From: Anaeramoeba flamelloides
Lineage: Eukaryota > Metamonada > Anaeramoebidae
Assembly: GCA_027625915.1 (NCBI GenBank)
Contig: JANTQA010000051.1
Span: forward strand, 3,782,501-3,846,500
DNA length: 64,000 nucleotides
Reading direction: 5' to 3'
Shown here: positions 49,812 through 61,597 of the stretch, piece after piece
Layout: each line of letters begins with the position of its first letter
Numbering within the stretch: position 1 is the stretch's first letter
Notes under the pieces: model-generated
The model's database searches: none
The model's input: the letters and a program-made list of their open reading frames with translations, nothing else
Told to the model about the DNA's origin: nothing
Position numbers and translations under genes: made by a program

Positions 49812-50361
49812 TTAACTCCAATTCAAAATTTTTGACAAACCAAAATTCAATTTTTGAAAAAAAAAAACTTTTTTAAACAATTATAAAAGAAATGCCAAAG
49901 TAGAACCATTCATTAATTTGACTGTTAACAATTATTTATCAATTACAAAACTCACTAAATAAAAAATAAATAATTATCAATACAAATAAATGATCGGTGT
50001 CTCTAAAATTTTTGGAGAGAGCAAAACCAAAAAAAAAAAATGTATTGGTAAATTTGTAAAAATTCTATTAGGGATATTGATGGATCAAATGGTTAGATAC
50101 CATAAACTAATTTTATTTGAGTACTTCTTTTTTGAACAACTTGGCTTTAATCTAATATCGATAGTTGGAAAAAAATTTTTAGATCGAACGAAACAAGTTA
50201 CGTAATTCAAAAAATAAAACTTAAATAAAAAAACTAAAAGATGAAAAAATGATTTTCATATTTTTCAAAAAATTCAAAATTATTACGAAGTTCAAGGAAA
50301 TTGTATAATTCTTATTGTTTGAACAGTTTTAACTGTGTTGAAAATTTTGAATTTTAGTTTA
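49812..50361 (+). mobile_element. Dispersed repeat X, copy E
   Basis: From TAACTCCAATTCAAAA to GAATTTTAGTTTA, like copy D. The 71-codon open stretch inside (49990-50205) is fortuitous, as other copies do not keep it. Confidence 0.65.
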
Positions 50362-50365
50362 TTAT

Positions 50366-52930
50366 TATTATTTTAGAAAATTAAACATTTTTATTGAGAA
50401 TAAATCAAATTCTTTTGCCAATACTTCATATTTATTTAAATGAAATGAATAATAATTTTTGTCTTCTTTTAAATATAAACTATCACTTAGGTTGGTGGTT
50501 TTTTTAAATAAAAAAAAAAAAATTAAGAATTTCAATGAATTTTTTATCTCAAAATCTACAAATGGAAATTGATAACATCTTATGTGTATTTTTTTTTTTT
50601 TTTTAATTACAAAGGTATATATGTATTCCAATGATAATTCCTTAATTTTATGAAACAATGGAAAAGGGAGATGAAAGTTGCTTTTGAAAATTTTTAAAAA
50701 AAAATGTTTTTACTTTTACCTCTTTTATTGTGACATTCTCAAAAATTAAATTACTTGAAATATCTAAAAATAAATTGAATAAAACTTTCTTCATAGTTCG
50801 GAAAAAAAACAGAAAAAAAAAAATACTAAGAATAAAATAAATCATTAAAGTACTGATCTCTAAAAGAGAAAATTGTAATATAACCAATTAATGTTTTCAC
50901 AAGTTTAACTTTTCCTCAAGATCTTGAGGAACATTTTTTTGGCAAGTGCAATGAAAATTTTGTTCAATATATTTTTTACAAATACTAGCTCATTAAGTGT
51001 CTAATGGGTTACCTATAATTTCCTCCCTGTTCAAGGAGTGGTTTACAAGTAAAAATGACATTGTTAAATTGCACTTTTTGTGGTTGAAAAATTAAAATAA
51101 CAAAAAAAAAAAAAATCTCATTGGATCTCAATAACAAAAATTCAATTAAGGGATCAGTCCTCTACAACAACAAGGCAAAATTTTAAAATATGTTATTGGT
51201 GGTATTCTCTACTTTTGAAATTTTGTATATGCCAAGTGTCAAAGAATTCTGATCGACGAAGAAACCCAAAAAAGAATATTTTTTTAGTTAGATCAATTTT
51301 TTTTTTACTATTGTCTGTGAAAAAGAAAACAATTTAAATTCATTTTATTTCTCAAATTATAAAATTTTTTTACCATTTTTATTGCCATTTCCATCATTAT
51401 TATTCAATAACAAGTCTTTGTTGTTAGGAATATTAAAAAAAGATTTTTTTTCAATTTTGGGATAATTCTTTTGGTTAATCAAAAAAATTGATATATTCAA
51501 CTGAATGGAAAATAATTGGTATTGATTTAAGAATGATAGTTAAAATAATAAATTTTTTCAAGTTATTTAAAAATTTTACCAAGAAATTATGTTTTTTTTT
51601 CAAGATAAAATTCGATTTTTCAAAATAGAAGTTTCTTCGAGATATTTGGAAATAGAATAATTTTATCTCCAAAATTCAAAATAAATATTTTTCTGATAAA
51701 AATGATTTAAATTGTCATAAGGGTTCTTGTGAATAAGAACAAACAATTTGTGAAAAAAATTTTTTTGAATTTTTTTTTCATTTTCTTTTTATTAATCTGA
51801 AACCCAGAAAACAAACAACTTTTTTCAAACTTGAAAGTAATAAAAAAATATTTTTGCTTAATAGATCTCAATTTAATTGATACAATTGTGTTAAACTTCT
51901 ATCAAATTTTCATTTATTAAATCACCTATACTTCAATTAGTTTTATTGTCTGAGATTTGAATTAAAATGTTAAAAATTATTAAAAATAATAACAAAATAA
52001 AAAAAATTTTCTTTCGAAATCAATATTTTTCCAATATAAAACGAAAAATATGTTTTCCCATTTTCAAGAATTAACTTAATTATTAATAAAAGCAATAGGT
52101 TACCTTTTTTTCGTTTTATATTGGAAACATAAGAATTTGGGATTTCAAAAAAGAGACCCAAATTAATAAATTGTTTGGATAAGGTTAACTCGTCCATTTC
52201 AAAAGTCGAAACACAAATTACAAAAAAAAAAATTTTGAAGATCTTGGCAAGATCTCATTTGATTTTGTAAAAAATACTACACCCTTAACGTAAAAAATAA
52301 ATTCAAAATAATCTTCAATTTCAAAAAAGAGAAAATTCAGAAAACAAACAAAAAAAATTTCCACAAGATCTTAATGAAAAAATTCAAACATAAAAAACTA
52401 AATTCAATTAATCTAATCTTCAAAATTCCAGATCACAAAATAAAAGTTAACAAGTTTAAAATGATTTCCAAGTTCGAAAATTAAAAATTTTTAAAAAATT
52501 AATTTTTCTTTTTCTTATTTTGAATTTTCACAAACTTAAATTTCTTCAATTTATAACAAATTGTTTTCTTTAAAACACACAATCATTTTAATTCGATTAA
52601 ATCTAGATTACGCTTATTTTTAAAATTCTCTAAATTGGACAAAGTAAGGGTTTTGTCATATTCTTTTGATAAAAATAACTCATTTGGAAATAGAAAAAAA
52701 TGAAAAAAAAAAAATCTTTGAGATCTTCAAAAAATGCCAAAGCTCTACACTTTGAAACCAACAAGTTATATTCAAAATTAACATTCCCAAACCTTTCAAA
52801 TTGGAATTTTAGTACCACTCCTTGGTCTTTTTTCTAAAAATGTCCTCGTTTTTCATTTTTAATTTTTGGAGATCGATCATACATCATTTAGGTTGGTTGG
52901 TTTTTAATTGGTAAAAACGTACCTATAAAA
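50366..52930 (-). pseudogene. Minus-strand coding-like fragments, one RRM-like; gene or relic
   Basis: Several short stretches on the minus strand look coding by composition: 52818-52715 (VLKFQFERFGNVNF, then SKCRALAFFEDLKD, close to the beta2-beta3/RNP1 part of an RNA-recognition motif), 52197-52105 (MDELTLSKQFINLGLFFEI), 51920-51840 (KFDRSLTQLYQLN), 50794-50720 (MKKVLFNLFLDISSNLIF, 25 codons ending at a GTAAAA donor) and 50490-50366 (SDSLYLKEDKNYYSFHLNKY to a stop). I cannot connect them with good splice sites and several carry stops nearby, so they may be separate relics of an RRM gene. Confidence 0.28.
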
Positions 52931-53029
52931 ATTGAAAAATAATTTTAATTCCATTTCAAAATTTATTTTTCACCTTAATCACTCTGCCCTTATGATTTAC
53001 AATCCCTGAAACGAGAATAAAAAATTATC

Positions 53030-53105
53030 TTTTGTGTGCGGTAAGATCATGTAATTTTGGTTCTTAGCTGATCGATCTTTAACTTTGGTATTAATTTTTT
53101 AGAAT
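53030..53105 (+). repeat. Lone arm of repeat family U
   Basis: Third copy of the 75-bp arm at 9841-9915 and 11327-11402 (GGTTCTTAGCTG core); the preceding TTTACAATCCCTGAAAC also matches the flank at 11410-11430. The region 53106-53929 has no gene; 53340-53510 is GC-richer and unassigned. Confidence 0.55.
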
Positions 53106-53929
53106 ATGTGGTAAAAAAATGATTTTTTAATTTTTTATACTTTTAACCTTTTCCAAATTCCCTTTTTAAGTTGTTTGCATTCATTCCATTTTTGTTTTTG
53201 TTTTTTTTGTTTAAGGGTTTGGGGGTTGTAAAAGAGATAAAAAATCATTATAAGAATAAATAATAAAAAATTGTTCATGATTAAATTTCAAATAAACTGA
53301 TCTTGTTCTGATTAGATCTTAATAAAATTTGACTGAACTACATTAATTGAGGAGAACTTAATCCAACTGATGCAATTTGAAATTGGGAGAAAATAAACTG
53401 CATCAGCATTTCCCTGCTATCTGTCCAGTTTATACTTATATTATTTTCATATTAGCAAGCCAGTATCGAGTACCCGGCTTTGGTGAAAACAGGATTTGGG
53501 AAACTTTCAAAAATTGAAAAAATATAAAAAAGCAACTCAAAAGAAATTTTTTGTAAACCATTAAATTCTTATTCTTAAAATACTCAGTGCTTTATTTACC
53601 TATTTTATCAATAAAGTTCTAATTTAAAACTTAATAAAGTAACCTAATTGAATTTGATTTATAGTAGGTCAAATATTTAGATCTAAATTATTAAAACAAA
53701 TTATAGTGGTGATCAATAAATTTTTCGGCATAAAAGGAAACAACACCCAACTCATTCAATACTCGTCATGCAATAAAAAAAACTTTTATTTTTAAAAGTT
53801 TTTACTTTTTTTTATTATTCTTTCCTCAGTTTCATTTCATACTTTTCTTTCTCTTTTCCATGTCTTTGTTCAAAATAAAATAATTTTTCTTTTATTGAAA
53901 GAAAAGATATACTATTAATTATAATCTTA

Positions 53930-54500
53930 ACTTCATTGTCTACTTTGTTTCAGTTAAAGGTGAATATCCAAAAAAATTTTTTTTTTTTTCAAATATCAAT
54001 TATTTTTTATTATTGACCTTTTAAAGAATAAAGAAGAAATAAGCAGAATAATACACATCAAAGGATAGTTGATATCTGTCTGGGATAAAACTAATAAATG
54101 AATAGGTTTTCTTTAAAAATTGAAAAAACAAAATTCTTAGGTGGAAATATTGAGAAAAAAAACAACAAAGTTTATTTTGAGCTCATATTGAAGATCAAAT
54201 AAAATCCCAATAGAAATCAATATTATTTCTCTACAATCATTTGAACAGTTTCAAAAACACTAGAATAAAACTTGTTTACCAAGCGCTAACGATCTTGGAA
54301 TGAAAAAAAAATTGCAAATGAATTACTTTTTCAAAAAATATCTGAAAAAATGTGCAAAAATAAGAAAAAATGATTTCAATTTTGAAATTTTATAAAAAAT
54401 AAATTTTAACTTCAAGATCCATTTGAAACCCTTTAAACACATGTAATCCACTTATTATAACTGGGCACCTTTGACTGGAAAATGGTATCGTTAATGTAAA
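53930..54500 (+). repeat. Dispersed repeat Z, copy 3
   Basis: Same order of motifs as the copies at 39110 and 45000. Confidence 0.6.
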
Positions 54501-54669
54501 AAACTCTAAATAAATTCAGGGTTTATGGCAAACAGGAGGTTATTTTGTTGAACAGCCTCTCTTACATTATAATATAAAACAAAAAAAAAAATAAAAATTG
54601 ATTTCTTCAAAAATAATACTCTTAAAATTTCTATAAATAAGTTTTGCAATTATCGGGGATTGGTATAAA

Positions 54670-54845
54670 CTAAACTCCAATTAAAAATTTTTAACACACC
54701 AAAATTCAATTTTTGAAAAAAAAAAAAACTTATTTAATCAATTCAAGAAGAAATACCAAATTAGAATTATTTAATAATTGAAATGTTAACAATTATTTAT
54801 AAATTACAATACCCACAAAACAAAAAATAAAACATTATCAATACT
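54670..54845 (+). mobile_element. Dispersed repeat X, truncated copy F
   Basis: First third of the element only; cut off at the point where repeat W begins. Confidence 0.6.
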
Positions 54846-55440
54846 TATTATTGATGGAAGAAGTAATAATTACACTCTAGATGTCCTTTTACTTAAATTT
54901 CCACAAAGGTAATTTAAGCGTAAAATCATAGACTTTACGATTATTCAAGGGATAAGACACACCCAAATTTTTTTATGTTTAAAAAGTAAAAAATTGAAAA
55001 GGAAAAAGGAAAAAGGAAAAAGGAAAAAAGAAAAGGAGAAAAAGAAAAAAAAAAAATTGAAATTTAAAAGGGGTTTATAAGGAGCAATTGCAAAAAAATC
55101 AAAAAAAAAAAAAAGTCAATGCTATCTTTTTTTTAAGGACTCCCAAAATCACAGCCATGATACTTTTGGTTAATTTAATAATTCAATAATTAATCATGAA
55201 TGTTCACTTGGGGATCGTTGTTTAATTGTTGTAATTTCTTCTTTTTTTTGATCTTATTTGCTTTCAACCTTTGGTCATTTTTAGCCCCTTGCTTTTTTGT
55301 TTTTCTTTTCAAGTTACTGGTACTTGAATGTTTCGGTGTCACAGTACTAGCAACTAACCACTTGATCTTTTTCGTTTGTAACTCTTCTTCCGAATATAAA
55401 GAAGATTCATCCAGGGGGAAAATGGAAAAAAAATAAAAAT
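54846..55440 (+). repeat. Dispersed repeat W, copy 2, with coding-like relic
   Basis: Matches 37490-38060. On the minus strand 55437-55195 is open and coding-like (FPLDESSLYSEEEL, TKKIKWLVASTVTPKH, ending NNDPQVNIHD and a stop), without an identifiable start or acceptor. The first copy has the same stretch with stops. No family recognised. Confidence 0.55.
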
Positions 55441-55445
55441 TTGGT

Positions 55446-55930
55446 TTCTTTGGATTCTTGAAGAACTACCAAATTAGAACCATTCACTAATTGAAGTCTT
55501 AACAATTGTTTATAAATTACAATACCCCCAAAAAAAAAAATAAATAATTATCAATTCGAATAATTCATGGTTGTGTTAAACATTTTGAAGAGGGAAAAAC
55601 CAAAAAATGTATTGATAAATTTGTAAAAATTCAACAAACAATTATTGATCGATCAAATGTCATACACCATCGACTAATTTTATTTGAGTTCTTTTGTTTT
55701 TGGAGAACTCAACTTTGACATCATAGCAATCATTGAAAAAAAATTGAAAGAACGAAACTAGTTATGTAATTCAAAAAATGAAATGAACACAAAAAACTAC
55801 AAAATGAAAAAATGATTTTCATATTTTACAAAAATCAAAAAAGAATTTCCAATTTGAATTGAAAATAATTATTGTTATTCTTTGATTCATTTTAACTTTG
55901 TTGAGAATTTTGATTTTTTTGGTTTAGGTT
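55446..55930 (+). mobile_element. Dispersed repeat X, copy G
   Basis: Nearly complete; overlaps in content with copy F, so F and G are two separate insertions flanking a W copy and not one interrupted element. Confidence 0.6.
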
Positions 55931-56003
55931 CAATAGATTTTTTTTTTCATTTATTATTTATATTGAAAATATATGTGAATACACTTTATATAAAATATTT
56001 AAA

Positions 56004-56166
56004 TACAGTCAGTTTCAAATTTAAAGCACAATAATAATCTCAAATTAAGGCACAAAATTTTGGATTCTGTGAAAATTGAAATTTGAAAAATTGTGCTTTA
56101 ATTTGAGATTTTTCTTTGACTTAAATTTCGTTCAGAGTTTGTGACTTAAAAGTGAAACTGACTGTA
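56004..56166. mobile_element. CAGTC MITE copy, 163 bp
   Basis: TA-CAGTCAGTTTCAAATTTAA at the left and the inverted end at the right; a shorter, diverged member. A fragment of repeat X (56268-56368) follows. Confidence 0.75.
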
Positions 56167-56368
56167 AAAGATGAAAAAATGATTTTTTATCATTTCATTT
56201 TTTTATTGGTTTAGCTTTTTTAATAAAAAGGACTTAATTATTGGTTTGAGCAGCTAAATTATATTTTAAAAAAATGAAATTTATTTCCAATTTGAATGAA
56301 ATTGTATTATTGTGATTGTTTGAACCATTTTAACTGTGTGGGAAATTTTTAATTTCAGTTTATTATTA

Positions 56369-56833
56369 AATATGGACCTTCTAATTATTTTTGTTTGTGA
56401 TTAATCCCAGTTGGTTTCCATAATTAAGATTTCAATTTGCAAAGAGTTAGGCAAACCAGAATCCAAAGAAATTTTTCATCTTGAGAATAAATTTTTTATT
56501 TTTTAAAAAATGGTGTTATATTTTGGTTTGACTTTGAGTGAAAAATTCATAATAATAAAAATAATAATAAAAATAATAAAAAAATAAATAGGAAGAATAT
56601 TTTCAATTAATTTTTCAAAAATAATAGAATTTTTCCAGTTTTTGGAAAATTGGGAAGGAAAAATAAAATACAGAATAATTAAAAATTAAAATAAAAATTG
56701 GGATTTCTTTATTATTATTTCTAATAACAACAATGAATAACAAAAGAGTGGCAAGAAGCCTATCGATATATTATCTAACGAAAGTATTAATTGTTCAAAA
56801 TTAAAAAAAATCTTTAATCAAAAATATCAAACT
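56369..56833. other. 5' flank of the tandem-BTB gene
   Basis: AT-rich, with several ATA/AAT runs; no motif that I can name as a promoter. Confidence 0.35.
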
Positions 56834-57460
56834 ATGAAAGAAGATTTCGAAATTTTACAAAAAAGGGCAGAACTAACTGATTATAAGATTTTAGGCCTTC
56901 CTGTTCATAAAATTTTATTAGAAATTAGAACTGGGAAAGACATTGAAACTGTTGAAAAAATATTATTAAATTATGAAATGGAAGATATTCAAAATTTTTT
57001 TAATTGGGTATATACTGGTATAGTAAGTCCTTTTCTCAAGATCAGAGAGATGTGTGAAAAATTTGGAATTACTAACCCACATTCAAAAACCCTAGCAAAG
57101 GATTTAAAGACGATGTATGATGATGATGAAACAAAAGATTTCGCTATCAAAGTTAAAAATGAAGAAGTGAGAGTACATAAAATTATATTACAGGCAAGAA
57201 GTGAACTCTTCCGCGGAATGTTTGTAAGTGTAACGGATAATTCAAATTCTGTGAGTGACTATTCTGATCGCTCTTTATCTACAATACAAATGCTTGTGAA
57301 ATTTTTATATTATGATGTTCTTGAATTCCCAAAAAATGCTGATATGGAATTAATATGTGAAGAGCTGGATGACGCTATTGAATACTACCAATTAAATGAA
57401 TATTCTGCATTAAGAACCGAACTTAATTTTTATTTAACATCCCTAGATGAAAAAAAATAA
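56834..57460 (+). CDS. Tandem BTB domain protein
   Basis: Single exon, 208 aa. Residues 10-75 are a divergent BTB half (TDYKILGLPVHKILLEIRTG) and 95-200 a fuller BTB domain (DFAIKVKNEEVRVHKIILQA, then LVKFLYYDVLEFP and EELDDAIEYYQL). It aligns along its whole length with the C-terminal half of the RCC1-BTB protein at 1456-6066, including the linker FGITNPHSK versus FGIENPISHK, but has no RCC1 propeller. BTB proteins dimerise and often bring substrates to cullin-3 ligases, so a propeller-less paralogue could act as a dimer partner or competitor; that is inference. An upstream exon with RCC1 repeats was looked for and not found. Confidence 0.82.
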   Translation: MKEDFEILQKRAELTDYKILGLPVHKILLEIRTGKDIETVEKILLNYEMEDIQNFFNWVYTGIVSPFLKIREMCEKFGITNPHSKTLAKDLKTMYDDDETKDFAIKVKNEEVRVHKIILQARSELFRGMFVSVTDNSNSVSDYSDRSLSTIQMLVKFLYYDVLEFPKNADMELICEELDDAIEYYQLNEYSALRTELNFYLTSLDEKK

Positions 57461-57872
57461 GCTTTTTATTATTATTGTTGTTGTTTAAAGAATAGTTTAA
57501 TATATTAAATCGGTAAATATTTATTTTATGAAAATTCAAATAATATTCTTTATTTTTTCTCAATAAAACAATATTTGATCAAACATTATTATTTTTATTG
57601 TTGCTACTACTGTTATGGGATGTTAAAATATTTCCTCTTTTTATTGATTATTTGATCTCAATTTTATTTTATTTTTTTTTTTTTCCATAAAGCACAAAAT
57701 TATAAATAAAAAGTTACTATTTTTTTTTTTTTTTTTGAAAGTTTTTTTATTGCATCTCGAGTATTGAATGGGTTGGGAGTTGTTTCTGTCTATGTCGAAA
57801 AATTTATTGATTACTAGTATAATTTGTTTTAATAATTAGGAATAAATGACTCACCTTTAAAATGGATTTAAT
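57461..57872. other. 3' flank of the tandem-BTB gene
   Basis: AT-rich with AATAAA-type hexamers near 57563 and T runs; no gene. Confidence 0.35.
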
Positions 57873-57876
57873 TTAA

Positions 57877-58906
57877 GGGAGTAGCTACGGTTAAGGAAAA
57901 TTTTTCACTTTTTTGAGATTTTGAAGAAGATCAGAAAATTACATTTTATACTCTGGTTGAAGTTCATTGATTTTTATTATTGAAAGTACTTTATTAATTA
58001 GATTTTGTGGTTTTTTTTTTTTTTTCATGGTCTTTTAGAAAGTGCCACAATAGAATGTTGAGTTGGATTTCTTAAAATAGTGTTTGGAATGTTGAATGAA
58101 TTATCATTTATCCTACACACGATATTCTATTATGGAATGGATTTTTTTCATTTGTTATTTTTTCATCATTTTTGAATTTTTTTAATCAGGGTAACAAAAA
58201 GCAATAAGAAATATTTTTTTATTAGTGACATTTGGGATACATGGATTTTGTTTAAAAATAACAACAAAATTGCAATTGAGAAAATAATAAAAGGAAATTG
58301 GAATCAGGCTATAATATCTAGAAAGTTTCAAAAAAATTATAATGATTATCCCAAAAAATATCTGGTTAAGATTTTAAATAGTTGGATTTGGTGGAATTGG
58401 AGAAGTGAATATGATTATATTCTATCAAATTTTTAACTGTAAAATAGCTATAAGTTTTATTACAGTCAGTTTCACTTTTAAGGCACAAACTTTCAACGAA
58501 ATTTAAGGCACAAAAAAAATCTCAAATTAAAGCACATATTTTGAAAATTGTTTTTTTACAATTTATTTTACTAGAATTTGAATTTTGTGCCTTAATTTGA
58601 GATTTTTTTTGTGCCTTAAATTTCGTTGAAAGTTTGTGTCTTAAAAGTGAAACTGACTGTATAAGAATCCAAAATTATCTTATCCTCAAAAAAAAAAGCT
58701 TTTTATTATAAAAAAATAAAAGTTGAACTAATTTTATCAATTCTTTTTGTTTTTTTTTGTTTTTTACATTACTAAAAAATATATATATATCAAATAATTT
58801 TTTAAAAAAAATTTTTCGAGAATCAACGATCACACGCCACTAAAATAAAATATTCTTCTCCCATCTCTTTCAAAATTTTATCACGTCTTATGGTGTAGCT
58901 ACTCCC
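57877..58906. mobile_element. TTAA-flanked DNA transposon, 1.03 kb, piggyBac-like ends
   Basis: Perfect short terminal repeats GGGAGTAGCTAC / GTAGCTACTCCC, each next to TTAA (57873-57876 and 58907-58910). A coding-like stretch on the plus strand at 58230-58433 (AIEKIIKGNWNQAIISRKF, then ILNSWIWWNWRSEYDYIL) ends at a stop but has no start and no known family. A CAGTC MITE (58461-58661) is inserted inside, so this element is older than that MITE. Confidence 0.7.
58461..58661. mobile_element. CAGTC MITE copy, 201 bp, nested
   Basis: TA-CAGTCAGTTTCACTTTTAA and inverse; inserted within the TTAA-flanked transposon. Confidence 0.85.
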
Positions 58907-58910
58907 TTAA

Positions 58911-59556
58911 CTTTATTTATTTTTTGAATGGGGTATAAAGAGATAACCATGATGGAAAAAAAGTGAAACAGGATTTCTAATTATAAGATTAATAGAACCT
59001 GGAAATTCAAAGTAAGATTGGTTGATATAAGAAATAATAAATAAATAAAGATAAAATGAAATATTCAAAACAATGACGGTTTTTTTGAAACTATCTTTTG
59101 GTAGGGGTTTGCTTTTATTGAACAAATATTAAAAACTTGTTATTCTAAGGTTATTGATAAGTGAAAGTGGTTGTCAAGAAATCATTTTGGTTTATATTAC
59201 AATTTTATTTGATCGATCAATGTAAGATAAAAATGAACCTTTGTGTTATTTCTCAATGGGTAACTAAGAATTTTGAGTTTTTCAATTTTTTTGAAAATCT
59301 ATTGATTTTTATATTTTACTCCAGGCTGATATCAACAAATATTTGATGTATATTATTCTACTTGATTCGTATTTGATCTTCAAATGGTCATTTATAAATA
59401 ATATTTGATTTTTTATAATAAAATTCGGCCCCTTTGATTGAATCAGAGTTTAATTTGTGGTTATTTTGTAATTTTTTAAAGAAATTGGATTTGTGACATT
59501 ATTGAAAAAAAGATTCATTTTAGAAATCAAAAATAGGAAAATAAATTCTGGGAATC
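58911..59556. other. Intergenic AT-rich sequence
   Basis: No supported gene. Confidence 0.35.
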
Positions 59557-59802
59557 TCAAAAAGTGGCCAATTGTGACTCTTTGAATCTATCAAAGTTTA
59601 AATCAAGATTAGAATGAACAGCTATTTTTATTCGGAATTGAGTTTGAAACTTTGTTGTGTTTGTTGTTTTCTGGGGATCGATCTTACATTGGGATTGGTT
59701 GGTTTTTGATTGGATTTGGGCACTCAGAAATATATAGGTAGCATTGATAATTTTTTTGAGATCTTCAAAGTTTGGTTGTCTCAAAATTCAGGCTACCTTA
59801 AT
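59557..59802 (-). pseudogene. Coding-like fragment, possible RRM-gene relic
   Basis: An open minus-strand stretch (PNFEDLKKIINATYIFLSAQ, then SKTNQSQCKIDPQKT) shares FEDLK and the nucleotide motif aaaaccaaccaa..gatcgat with the fragments near 52700-52920. It reads like the end of one RNA-recognition motif and the linker to the next. No start or splice partner. 59803-60240 is non-coding. Confidence 0.25.
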
Positions 59803-60240
59803 ACTTGAATTTCTGAGAGTTTTAGGTGACGGGTTGGGTGTGAAAATTGATGATATTATATCGATATAATATAAGACTAAGATCTTAAGGTGTTGGGTAA
59901 GTTGTCAAATTGGTTGAGAGGGAATTTTATTTTAGATATACAGAATGTTTTTGAAAATATTTTGAGATTTAAAGCGGTAATATCAATATAATTGGAAAAA
60001 GTGGCCATTGTGAACATATTTTTTCAATTTGACATTTTCCAGTTGTCAGTTTTTTTTTTTTTATTTTTATTTTTAATTTTTTTTGTAAATGGGAATATTT
60101 GTAAAAGTTGAAAGAAATTTTTTGAAAGATCAAAGTGAAGAAGAAAAGAACTTCTAAATTATAAAATAGAGACCCAAATTCCCTAGATAAAACAGATCCT
60201 AAAACCCCAATATTAAAAATTTAATTATTAGCCTTTTTAA

Positions 60241-60441
60241 TACAGTCAGTTTCACTTTTAAGGCACAAACTTTCATCGAAATTTAAGGCACAAAAAAATC
60301 TCAAATTAAGGCACAAAATTTGGAATTTTTTTTTTTACAATTTATTTTTCCTAGAATTTGAATTTTGTGCCTTAATTTGAGATTTTTATTGTGCCTTAAA
60401 TTTCGTTGCAAGTTTGTGCCTTAAAAGTGAAACTGACTGTA
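60241..60441. mobile_element. CAGTC MITE copy, 201 bp
   Basis: Complete palindrome with TA at both ends; arms of about 90 bp carry CACTTTTAAGGCACAAAC and CTCAAATTAAGGCACAAAAT. Confidence 0.88.
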
Positions 60442-60732
60442 AAATTGAAAAATAATAAATAGTCTTTCTCATCACACTCGAACCTTCTTGAGTTATTGGT
60501 ATTATTCTTCTTCCAATCAAAAGGAATGAAACTATTGAGTACCTTGTTGGTAATTTCATTAAAAATGGAAGTTGTTGTGGAAAAGGGGAATATTTTTAAA
60601 AAATTCCAAACCAACTCAGTTAAATATGTTCTGGCTTTGAAATTTTTGAAATTAAAATATTTTTGTTTTGGGCAATACTTGTTCAATGTGGAATTTTAGG
60701 TTTCTACAATACTTGTTTGTTTTGCTGTTATG
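60442..60732. other. Spacer between two MITEs
   Basis: Both the plus frame from 60496 and another plus frame look weakly coding (FKKFQTNSVKYVLALKFLK); no identification possible. Confidence 0.2.
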
Positions 60733-60933
60733 TACAGTCAGTTTCACTTTTAAGGCACAAACTTTCAACTAAAATTTAAGGCACCAAAAACTCTCCAATT
60801 AAGGCACAAAATTCAAATTCTAGTAAAAATAAATTGTAAAAAAAAAAATTCCAAATTTTGTGCCTTAATTTGAGATTTTTTTGTGCCTTAAATTTCGTTG
60901 AAAGTTTGTGCCTTAAAAGTGAAACCGACTGTA
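60733..60933. mobile_element. CAGTC MITE copy, 201 bp
   Basis: Complete palindrome, TA at both ends. Confidence 0.88.
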
Positions 60934-60981
60934 TATAAATCAATGAAAATAAGCTCACAGATAGAAGATGGTAAAATCATC

Positions 60982-61185
60982 TACAGTCGGTTTCACTTTT
61001 AAGGCACAAACTTTCAACGAAATTTAAGGCACAAAAAAATCTCAAATTAAGGCACAAAATTTGGAATTTTTTTTTTTTTACAATTTATTTTTACTATAAT
61101 TTGAATTTTGTGCCTTAATTTGGAATTTTTTTTTGTGCCTTAAATTTCGTTGAAAGTTTGTGCCTTAAAAATGAAACTGACTGTA
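60982..61185. mobile_element. CAGTC MITE copy, with paralogous empty site
   Basis: Flanked atcatc-TA ... TA-aaaacttgt; the paralogous site at 63575-63590 reads atcatc-TA-aaaacttgt. This proves insertion at TA with exact duplication of two bases. Confidence 0.92.
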
Positions 61186-61396
61186 AAAACTTGTGAGAAA
61201 GAGGTAAGTGTTAGACTTCCCAAGTAATGTCATTTTTAATATTAAACGACAAAAAAAAAATACTGACGACAAACACAAACAAAAAACTTCAAACCCCAAA
61301 CATGGTAAGATTATCTGGAAGACTTTTTAGAAATACCTTCAATATCCCAACCAACAAAAAAAGAAGAAGAAAAATATTTTTAAATTTAAATTCAAA

Positions 61397-61597
61397 TACA
61401 GTTATTTTCACTTTTAAGGCCCAAACTTTCAACGAAATTTAAGGCATAAAAAAAATCTCAAATTAAGGCACAAAATTCAAATTTTAGTAAAAATAAATTG
61501 TAAAATAAAAAATCCCAAATTTTGTGCCTTAATTTTAGATTTTTTTGTGCCTTAAATTTCGTTGAAAGTTTGTGCCTTAAAAGTGAAACTGACTGTA
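61397..61597. mobile_element. CAGTC MITE copy, second empty-site pair
   Basis: Interrupts segment D copy 1 where copy 2 has aaatctaaa-TA-aaaataaagc (TA at 63788-63789). Confidence 0.88.

Noticed and set aside
49990-50205. 71-codon plus-strand frame
   Set aside because: Lies entirely within repeat X copy E and is not kept in other copies.
53340-53510. GC-richer patch that might be a small RNA gene
   Set aside because: No box or stem arrangement that I can name; composition alone is not enough.
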